Shown here: piece by piece, positions 32,747-38,019 of the stretch
Numbering within the stretch: the first letter of the stretch is position 1
Layout of the letters: the number at the start of each line of letters is the position of its first letter
From: Candidatus Peribacteria bacterium
Lineage (GTDB): Bacteria; Patescibacteriota; Gracilibacteria; UBA1369; UBA12463
NCBI GenBank assembly: GCA_943355055.1
Contig: CALREA010000008.1
Location: 1-38,515, forward strand
DNA: 38,515 nucleotides
Direction: 5' to 3'
The notes under the pieces: generated by a model
Seen by the model: the letters and a program-made list of their open reading frames with translations, nothing else
Database searches by the model: none
What the model was told of the DNA's origin: nothing
Made by a program: the position numbers and the translations under genes

Positions 32747-33076
32747 ATGTTTACGCCAACCGTTACCATAGAAGCACTTCCATCAGGAGAAAAAACCAAG
32801 TTTGAAATCAATGAAATCAAACTCATGATTGCAAATATCAACGGTGTAGCCTATGCAGTACAGCGGATTTGTTCGCATGCAGATGCCGATCTCAGCGAAG
32901 GAACACTCGAGGGATGTGTGATTGAATGTCCACTTCATGGTGGCATGTTCGACGTTCGTGACGGGAAAGTCCTGAGTCTCCCTGCTACACAGCCTCTCAA
33001 AACCTATCCTACAAAAATAGAAAACGGCATGATATTTGTTGATATTCCGGAGGTAGAGACACCTGAATCCGTATAA
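32747..33076 (+). CDS. Rieske-type [2Fe-2S] ferredoxin
   Basis: This 109-aa soluble protein has the two Rieske ligand pairs: ICSHADA (Cys42, His44) and CPLHGGMFD (Cys61, His64). The general fold resembles small ferredoxins of ring-hydroxylating dioxygenases (NirD/BphF-like) rather than membrane Rieske proteins, because there is no anchor and no disulfide cysteine pair. It sits between sufD and sufS (27 and 11 nt gaps). It may be an electron donor for cluster assembly or simply a client protein made with the machinery; both are inference. Confidence 0.9.
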   Translation: MFTPTVTIEALPSGEKTKFEINEIKLMIANINGVAYAVQRICSHADADLSEGTLEGCVIECPLHGGMFDVRDGKVLSLPATQPLKTYPTKIENGMIFVDIPEVETPESV

Positions 33077-33087
33077 TATTTTTCACA

Positions 33088-34338
33088 ATGTTTGACCCAC
33101 ATCTCATCAAAAAAGACTTTCCCATCCTCTCGCGGATGATTGAAAACAAGCCCCTTGTTTATCTCGATAGCGCCTCTACATCACAAAAACCCAAGTCCGT
33201 CATTGATGCCATTACGAACTATTATGCAAACAGTAATGCCAATATTCATCGAGGAGTGTATACCATCGCACAAGAAGCAGATGCCGCATACGAAGCCACA
33301 CGCGAATCCGTAAAAACATTCATCAATGCCAAATCAACTGAGGAAATTATTTTTACGCGCAATACGACGGAAGGAATTAATCTCGTAGCGTACACATGGG
33401 CAGAACAAAATATTCACGAAGGAGATATCATTATTGTCAGCGCTCTCGAACACCACTCAAGCCTCATCCCATGGCAGCAGGTAGCCATCAAGAAGAATGC
33501 AAAACTTGCCGTGATTCCTCTTTCTCGCAACCCTGAAACTCCATACCTCCTCGACATGGAGTGGTTAAAAAAATATCTTACGGAAAACAAATCGGTAAAA
33601 TTAATCGCCATCACGCATGCGAGCAATGTCACAGGAACAATTAATCCTATCAAGGAAATAGCCTCGCTGGCTCACCAGCTCGGCTCCGCCAAAATTCTCA
33701 TCGATGGTGCACAGTCCACCGCTCACCTTCCGATCGACGTTCAAGATTTAGATTGCGATTTCTTTGCATTCTCCAGCCATAAAATGCTCGGGCCCACTGG
33801 CGTGGGCGTCCTCTACGGCAAGAAAAATCTCCTCGAAGAAATGCCCCCATTCCTTTTCGGTGGTGACATGATTCGCGAAGTACACCAGCGCGATGCAACA
33901 TGGAACGACCTCCCATGGAAATTCGAGGCGGGCACGCAAAACATTGCCGATGTGATCGCTTTCAAAGAAGCCATCACCTACCTCACCAACCTGGGAATGG
34001 AAAACGTTCGACAACACGAGCAAAAACTCATTGCTTATGCGCGCGCAAAACTAGAAAATATTAAAAATCTCAAACTCCACATTCCAAAAAACGATACCGA
34101 CATGACCGGCGTAATTTCTTTCGCCATCAGTGGCATTCATCCTCATGATATTGCCGAAGTCCTCAATAGTAAAAACGTCTGCATCCGTGGTGGAAACCAC
34201 TGCGCAAAGCCATTAATGGAGAGTATCTCCGTTCCCGCAACCGCCCGTATCAGCTTCTCCGTGTACAACACCGAAGAAGACATCGACGTCGCGATCGAGG
34301 CCATTCTCAAGGCAAAAAAAATCTTCAACATCTCGTAA
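33088..34338 (+). CDS. sufS: Cysteine desulfurase SufS
   Basis: This 416-aa PLP enzyme (group II, SufS/CsdA type) takes sulfur from cysteine as an enzyme persulfide. YLDSASTSQKPKSVIDAI is at the N-terminus. PLP Lys232 is in FAFSSHKMLGPTGVGVLYGK. His122-His123 (ALEHHSSLIPW) stacks on PLP. DGAQS holds the PLP Asp207. The active Cys372 lies in the short RGGNHCAKPLM loop characteristic of SufS. sufU is 2 nt downstream, as in Gram-positive-type SUF operons where SufU accepts the sulfur. Confidence 0.95.
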   Translation: MFDPHLIKKDFPILSRMIENKPLVYLDSASTSQKPKSVIDAITNYYANSNANIHRGVYTIAQEADAAYEATRESVKTFINAKSTEEIIFTRNTTEGINLVAYTWAEQNIHEGDIIIVSALEHHSSLIPWQQVAIKKNAKLAVIPLSRNPETPYLLDMEWLKKYLTENKSVKLIAITHASNVTGTINPIKEIASLAHQLGSAKILIDGAQSTAHLPIDVQDLDCDFFAFSSHKMLGPTGVGVLYGKKNLLEEMPPFLFGGDMIREVHQRDATWNDLPWKFEAGTQNIADVIAFKEAITYLTNLGMENVRQHEQKLIAYARAKLENIKNLKLHIPKNDTDMTGVISFAISGIHPHDIAEVLNSKNVCIRGGNHCAKPLMESISVPATARISFSVYNTEEDIDVAIEAILKAKKIFNIS

Positions 34339-34340
34339 TT

Positions 34341-34718
34341 ATGGACCTCTACGCAGAAAACATCCTCGATCACTTCCAAAATCCGCGCAATCACGGACGT
34401 CTCACTGCACCATCAATCACCGTCGATGACGCCAATCCCCTCTGTGGCGACAAACTTGTTCTCGACCTGACTGTAGAAAATTCCCATATCAAAGAAATCA
34501 GATTTGACGGCTCAGGATGCGCCATATCACAGGCCGCCATGTCCATCCTTACCGAAGAAATTCTCCACAAATCTCTCACGGACGCAGAAAGCTTCTCCAA
34601 AGACGAACTCTACAAACTCCTCGGCGTCGCTATCTCCCCCGCCCGCGTCAAATGCGCCCTCCTCGGCTACACCCTCCTGAAGAAAGGCATTATCCTCCTT
34701 AAACATCAAGCATCATGA
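34341..34718 (+). CDS. sufU: SufU, zinc-dependent sulfur acceptor
   Basis: This 125-aa member of the IscU/SufU fold takes sulfur from SufS. MDLYAENILDHFQNPRNHG is the common N-terminus. Ligand residues are Cys35 and Asp37 (NPLCGD), Cys60 (GSGCAISQAAMS) and Cys105 (VKCALLGY). The GSGCAIS form is that of SufU. It has the SufU-type insertion only in short form. The stop TGA overlaps the ATG of the next gene. Confidence 0.93.
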   Translation: MDLYAENILDHFQNPRNHGRLTAPSITVDDANPLCGDKLVLDLTVENSHIKEIRFDGSGCAISQAAMSILTEEILHKSLTDAESFSKDELYKLLGVAISPARVKCALLGYTLLKKGIILLKHQAS

Positions 34719-35317
34719 GCACCAAGAAAAAAATCCCGGCAAAGAAAATAACAACGAAGAAACCAATCTTAAAAAAATCTGTTGTTAAAAAACCGGCTGT
34801 AAAAAAAACTCAGACGAAAAAACTCATTGTGAGAAAAATGTTTATTAAAAATCTACCGGTAAAAAAAATCTCTTCCAAAAAAACTACCGCTAAAAAACCA
34901 TCGGCTTCGGTCTTCGGTCCCGACCTCCAAAAGCGCATAGACTACGCCAAAGGAAATGGTCCAAAAATGACAAAAACATTCGACGATCTCCGAAAAGAAA
35001 ATCCAATGATGGAAAAAATCGGCGCCGCGCTCAATGAAATTCTCGATCCGGAAATCGGCATTGGCATCGTCGACCTCGGCCTCATCTACGGCGCAAATCT
35101 GGAAAAACTCCCTGATGACACCTACGACGCCGTGGTAATAATGACCCTCACCTCTATGGGCTGCCCCGTCGGCCCCATGATCATGGAACAGGTTCAAACC
35201 GTCCTCCCCCAACTCGTCCCGGAGATCACCTCCGCCTCCGTCCAAATCGTCTGGGACCCACCCTGGGGCCCCGACAAGGTCAAACCGGAAATTAGAGATA
35301 TGCTGTTTGGGTTCTAA
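34715..35317 (+). CDS. sufT: SufT-like MIP18/DUF59 protein with Lys-rich N-terminal tail
   Basis: This 200-aa protein has two parts. Residues 1-62 are a Lys-rich repeat with KK every 4-6 residues and Pro/Ala/Thr/Val between, like histone H1 or bacterial DNA-binding tails. Residues about 98-200 are a DUF59/MIP18 domain with EILDPEIGIGIVDLGLIYG, MTLTSMGCPVGPMI (Cys150) and WDPPWGPDKVKPEIRDMLGF-like residues at the end. SufT proteins help load clusters onto client proteins. The tail is not part of the family and could contact nucleic acid or membranes. The gene overlaps sufU by 4 nt and closes the operon. Confidence 0.88.
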   Translation: MSTKKKIPAKKITTKKPILKKSVVKKPAVKKTQTKKLIVRKMFIKNLPVKKISSKKTTAKKPSASVFGPDLQKRIDYAKGNGPKMTKTFDDLRKENPMMEKIGAALNEILDPEIGIGIVDLGLIYGANLEKLPDDTYDAVVIMTLTSMGCPVGPMIMEQVQTVLPQLVPEITSASVQIVWDPPWGPDKVKPEIRDMLFGF

Positions 35318-35331
35318 ACAACCATTCAGCC

Positions 35332-36165
35332 CTACAGCGGACTCTCAATTCCCCCAATCGCCTTCCTACTCACATGCGTATACCGTTGCGTCGTGCGGAT
35401 ATTGCTGTGCCCCAATAACTCCTGTACATATCGCACATCCACGCCACGCTCCAGCAGATGCGTAGCAAAACTATGCCTCAGCGAATGAAACGTCGCCGCC
35501 ACACTCACCACCGCCCGTCCCAAAGCCTGCGCAAAAACCTTCTGCGCGCTCCGACTACTCAATCTTCCACCTCGATTACTCCCAAAAACAAAATCCCCCG
35601 CCTCACGTCCGACAATCAACTTCCGCACATCTTCAACTACCATCGAAGGCAACACCGTCACCCGATCTTTGTTTCCTTTTCCCTGCCGCACCGTAATCAA
35701 ACCGCCCCCGAAATCCACATCCCTCACGCGTAACGCCGTAACCTCACTCACCCTCAACCCCGCCCCATACGCCACAGCCAGCATCAACCGATGCTTAAAA
35801 TTCACCGTCCCCTCCAGCATTCTCACAATCTCCCCATGTGACAAAACCACCGGCAACCGCTGCTCCCTCCTCCCAAACTTCAAATCCACCCTCCCCACCA
35901 CCTTCAAAACCTCCCGATACAAAAACAAAATACTATTCAAATACACATTCACCGTCGACGAACTCTTCCCCGCATCAATTTTTAAAAGTAAAAATGCCCG
36001 AACCCTCTCCCGACTCCACTCCAACAATATCCTCTCCTTCAAACCCAAATCTCCCATACAATATAAAAAATAACCCCTCAGACAACCAAGATACACCTTC
36101 ACCGTCCGCCTACTATAATTCCTCAACTTCATCTCCCCTTCAGCCATTTTCAATAATTCATCCAT
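35332..36165 (-). CDS. Tyrosine recombinase (Xer/integrase-like)
   Basis: This 277-aa recombinase has an N-terminal SAM-like core-binding domain (about 1-90). All catalytic residues are present: Arg138 (GAGLRVSEV), Lys163 (QGKGNKDR), His227-x-x-Arg230 (FHSLRHSFATHLLERG), His253 (LGHSNIRTT) and Tyr262 (QRYTHV). The C-terminus, RKAIGGIESPL, resembles the SPLD tails of XerC/IntI relatives. The additional segment that marks IntI between the third patch and box II is absent. The coding strand is very G/T-rich, so the plus strand here is strongly C/A-rich, unlike most genes in the window. The start is ATG 36165; a longer frame to 36216 adds a hydrophobic, unconserved stretch. It faces away from the cassettes at 36.3-38.5 kb. 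Confidence 0.88.
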   Translation of the reverse strand: MDELLKMAEGEMKLRNYSRRTVKVYLGCLRGYFLYCMGDLGLKERILLEWSRERVRAFLLLKIDAGKSSSTVNVYLNSILFLYREVLKVVGRVDLKFGRREQRLPVVLSHGEIVRMLEGTVNFKHRLMLAVAYGAGLRVSEVTALRVRDVDFGGGLITVRQGKGNKDRVTVLPSMVVEDVRKLIVGREAGDFVFGSNRGGRLSSRSAQKVFAQALGRAVVSVAATFHSLRHSFATHLLERGVDVRYVQELLGHSNIRTTQRYTHVSRKAIGGIESPL

Positions 36166-36217
36166 ACGAACAAGAATAACAAATAAAAAAACCAATCCCC
36201 ACACTACCACGCCCACT

Positions 36218-36265
36218 TAACAAATCTCTGACATATTCCTAACAAATTGTTAACAAATTCATGAC
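36218..36265. repeat. Direct repeats upstream of the recombinase
   Basis: TAACAAAT-N3-TGAC occurs at 36218-36232 and again at 36251-36265, spaced 33 bp (about three helical turns). A third TAACAAAT is at 36240-36247, and a TTGTTAACAA palindrome lies between. This is a likely binding array for the recombinase or its regulator, in the place where an integron has attI. Confidence 0.55.
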
Positions 36266-36271
36266 ACGCAA

Positions 36272-36289
36272 ATGGCTAGCGTAAGCCAT
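36272..36289. repeat. Short inverted repeat between recombinase and first cassette gene
   Basis: ATGGCT (36272-36277) and AGCCAT (36284-36289) form a perfect 6-bp inverted repeat with a 6-nt centre. It lies just after the direct repeats and before the promoter of the next gene, and is a candidate crossover or operator site. Confidence 0.3.
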
Positions 36290-36295
36290 AAACGA

Positions 36296-36324
36296 TTGAC
36301 CACCCCTACAAAAAATGATACATT
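36296..36324 (+). promoter_or_regulatory. Promoter of RNA-linked paralogue 2 (leaderless)
   Basis: TTGACC (36296-36301), a 17-nt spacer and TACATT (36319-36324). The ATG at 36331 is 6 nt after the -10 box. Confidence 0.5.
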
Positions 36325-36330
36325 CCAAGA

Positions 36331-36738
36331 ATGCAGTACTATCAAACCAAAACAGGGAGGACGCCAGGTACGGATTTTAGAGAGATTTACGCAAAGGCAT
36401 ATAGTTTCTTTAAAATTTTAAAAAACAAAACAAAGAGAAAACCACATATTCGGTCAGTATATTTCAATAAGCAGAAGATTTTTCTTGATTTTTTCTGGGA
36501 GCATATGCACAACAAAAATCCACGCGATAGGCTTCGTAGATTAAAATATTTTAGTGCCGCAATTGAACTCATTCAAAAGACAAAAATACAACCAGAATCT
36601 AGCAGGAATCCAAACAAAAAAAGCGAGATTCTGCATCGGTTTCGAGGAAGAACACAGGATGGATATTACTTTACGGTGCAGATTAAGGAACTCTCAAAAA
36701 CGAGCCAAAAATATCTCATTTCCCTTTTTCCAGAATAA
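36331..36738 (+). CDS. Unknown small basic protein, paralogue 2 of the RNA-linked family
   Basis: This 135-aa basic protein has no signal or membrane segment. From residue about 34 it aligns with the product of 14318-14680 at 65 of about 101 positions, including FWEH, RDRxRRLKxF, EILHRF, VQIKE and QKYLISxFP. The first 30 residues (YYQTKTGRTPGTDFREIYAKA) have no counterpart there. Function is not recognised. Conserved His, Arg and Lys residues in a compact domain would suit an RNA-binding protein or a RelE/colicin-D-like nuclease, with low confidence. It is the first gene after the recombinase, on the opposite strand, and ends 3 nt from the U-tract of small RNA R1, which points toward it. A second RNA, R2, follows. 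Confidence 0.7.
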   Translation: MQYYQTKTGRTPGTDFREIYAKAYSFFKILKNKTKRKPHIRSVYFNKQKIFLDFFWEHMHNKNPRDRLRRLKYFSAAIELIQKTKIQPESSRNPNKKSEILHRFRGRTQDGYYFTVQIKELSKTSQKYLISLFPE

Positions 36739-36740
36739 CA

Positions 36741-36791
36741 TAAAAGATCCTCCGCAAGTGTGGTACGAAAACCACGGGCCGAAGATCTTTA
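36741..36791 (-). ncRNA. Small structured RNA, copy R1
   Basis: This predicted ~50-nt minus-strand RNA has an outer 7-bp stem AAAGATC/GATCTTT (36784-36790 with 36743-36749) and an inner stem GTGGT/ACCAC (36771-36775 with 36760-36764) around a 6-nt loop. CGGCC lies before and ACTT-GCGG after the inner stem. A U-tract at 36742-36745 ends it, 3 nt from the stop codon of paralogue 2. It has the same layout as R0 with compensating changes in both stems. Confidence 0.65.
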
Positions 36792-36798
36792 CGAAAAT

Positions 36799-36827
36799 AT
36801 CATATCAAAATCGCCTCTCGCAGTCAA
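36799..36827 (-). promoter_or_regulatory. Promoter of small RNA R1
   Basis: On the minus strand TTGACT (36822-36827), exactly 17 nt, TATGAT (36799-36804), then exactly 8 nt to the outer stem of R1. Confidence 0.7.
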
Positions 36828-36926
36828 CTCAAGAAAGTTAACATTCTGTGCAATATATTGCCTATATACAGCCAAATTTCGCATATCCAAAAAGAATCCG
36901 CTTACTATGCGAACTATTTTTAAACA

Positions 36927-36980
36927 AATAAAAAGGCCTTCGCTAATGTGTGGTACGAAAACCACGTGCCAAGGCCTTTC
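36927..36980 (-). ncRNA. Small structured RNA, copy R2
   Basis: This predicted ~50-nt minus-strand RNA has an outer 9-bp stem AAAGGCCTT/AAGGCCTTT (36971-36979 with 36932-36940) and an inner stem GTGGT/ACCAC (36961-36965 with 36950-36954). The 6-nt loop is the same as in R1. A U-tract lies at 36930-36934. It points the same way as R1, about 190 bp behind it. No protein gene ends at this copy. Confidence 0.62.
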
Positions 36981-36987
36981 TAAAGCC

Positions 36988-37016
36988 AGAATAGCGGTTT
37001 CAAAATCAATATGCAA
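36988..37016 (-). promoter_or_regulatory. Promoter of small RNA R2
   Basis: On the minus strand TTGCAT (37011-37016), exactly 17 nt, TATTCT (36988-36993), then exactly 8 nt to the outer stem of R2. Spacings are identical to those of R0 and R1. Confidence 0.6.
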
Positions 37017-37086
37017 TACCACATTTCTATAACTTCACACGCCACTCTTTCATTCCCATACATATTTCGCTACACTTTCCCTGTAC

Positions 37087-37153
37087 ACTTAACCTTTTTG
37101 TTCCGTTTCTATCAAAACTCTAAAGCCGAAGTTCGTATAGAAACCAGTTAGCC
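37087..37153 (+). repeat. Possible attC-like site 0
   Basis: It begins ACTTAAC (37087-37093, fitting RYYYAAC) and ends GTTAGCC (37147-37153, a known variant of the integron core site). Between them is a perfect 8-bp stem, GTTTCTAT (37105-37112) with ATAGAAAC (37137-37144). The unpaired spacer is lopsided (11 nt against 2), and the site differs from the two downstream ones, so this is less certain. Confidence 0.35.
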
Positions 37154-37198
37154 AAAATTGAAAATATTTTTTTATTCCTTTACCTCAAAATCAAAAAC

Positions 37199-37477
37199 AT
37201 GGAACAGTATTTTATTTACACGATAACATTCCTATACAGTATTGGAGGTTTAGTGACGTTCGCAGGATTTTTCCCAACAATGAGAGATTTATGGAAAGGA
37301 AAACCAAGTGCCAATGTGTATACATATATCATATGGTCATTAACAACATTTTTGACTGCCTTATACGCAATATTTGTTGTTAAAGACTTGGTTTTCAGTT
37401 TAGTCATAAGCATCCAATTAGCAGCATGTCTAATTGTTTTGATTTTGAGATTGAGACTGAAGTTAAAAAGAACATAA
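37199..37477 (+). CDS. Small three-helix membrane protein, PQ-loop/SemiSWEET-like
   Basis: This 92-aa protein has three predicted membrane helices: about 7-25 (YTITFLYSIGGLVTFAGFF), 43-62 and 66-86. The segment FAGFFPTMRDLWKGKPSANVYTYIIW, with a Pro at the end of helix 1 and a following short basic loop, resembles half-transporters of the PQ-loop/SemiSWEET type, which work as dimers. The final residues are Lys/Arg-rich. It stands alone between two attC-like sites, so it would be a cassette gene. Its A/T-rich composition differs from the core genes. The substrate is unknown. Confidence 0.7.
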   Translation: MEQYFIYTITFLYSIGGLVTFAGFFPTMRDLWKGKPSANVYTYIIWSLTTFLTALYAIFVVKDLVFSLVISIQLAACLIVLILRLRLKLKRT

Positions 37478-37540
37478 AAAAATCACTTTCAACTCAAGGG
37501 GACGCTGCGCTTTCGCTCTCTTCGGTCGCTCACCCTCGGG

Positions 37541-37644
37541 CTAACAGCGCGTTAGCGGTTCGCTGAGGCTCACCCAAGTTGACTGGTTGTGGCCTTCGGC
37601 ACATTATACAACCAGCCAACTTCGCCAACGCGCGAACGTTATGT
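37541..37644 (+). repeat. attC-like site 1
   Basis: The ends are CTAAC (37541-37545) and GTTATGT (37638-37644), with TAAC/GTTA pairing. Inside, GCGCGTT (37547-37553) pairs with AACGCGC (37627-37633), AAGTTG (37576-37581) with CAACTT (37617-37622), and GGTTGT (37585-37590) with ACAACC (37608-37613). The terminal loop contains CCTTCGGCA. The unpaired spacer is A on the left and GAAC on the right. This is the R-L-L-R plan of integron attC sites, and it closely parallels site 2. Confidence 0.62.
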
Positions 37645-37727
37645 GCCATGTGTGCGATCTTTCCTGGAATCAGAGAAACAGCTTTGAGAGCAGAAAAGAT
37701 GATGGCATAGACTCACACACCACATAA
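37641..37727 (+). other. Mini-cassette without a clear gene
   Basis: Only about 76 nt separate attC-like sites 1 and 2. The stretch holds a 28-codon frame starting in the core site of site 1 (ATG 37641) and ending at the TAA in the left end of site 2, but nothing shows that it is translated. Gene-less cassettes are known in integron arrays. Confidence 0.4.
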
Positions 37728-37843
37728 CAGCGACTATGCGGTTCAGCCTCGCCTAAAGCTCAGCTTCACCCAACTTGCACGGGTGTACACCTTCGGCATA
37801 TCATACACCCGCACAAGTTCGCATGAGTCGCAAACGTTGTGCG
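37721..37843 (+). repeat. attC-like site 2
   Basis: The ends CACATAAC (37721-37728) and GTTGTGCG (37836-37843) pair with one mismatch. GCGACT (37730-37735) pairs with AGTCGC (37826-37831), ATGCG (37736-37740) with CGCAT (37820-37824), AACTTG with CAAGTT, and GGGTGT with ACACCC. The loop again carries CCTTCGGCAT. The spacer is A on the left and AAAC on the right, as in site 1, and both have a one-sided bulge on the left arm ending in CACCC. Left-right asymmetry of this kind is how attC strands are recognised. Confidence 0.62.
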
Positions 37844-38019
37844 ACATATTTTTGAAAAATTTGTTTATTGAAATGTTTTTGGTGGGCTTTAAGAAATAAG
37901 GAATTTGATTTTTTTAATTTTTAAAGAGGGGGGGTATAAGGTGTTTTCTCCGCTATCGCTCCGAAAAAGTTTTAATTTTATGAGGAAACCCACTATTATT
38001 TATATACAATGATGTAATT

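Noticed and set aside
35332-36165. Canonical integron integrase IntI
   Set aside because: The catalytic residues and SPL tail fit the wider Xer/IntI group, but the IntI-specific extra segment before the HxLRH box is missing.
36741-36980. R1 and R2 as attC sites or CRISPR repeats
   Set aside because: They have sigma70 promoters and U-tracts, lack GTT core boxes, occur also at 14.27 kb with no recombinase nearby, and are not regularly spaced repeats with spacers.
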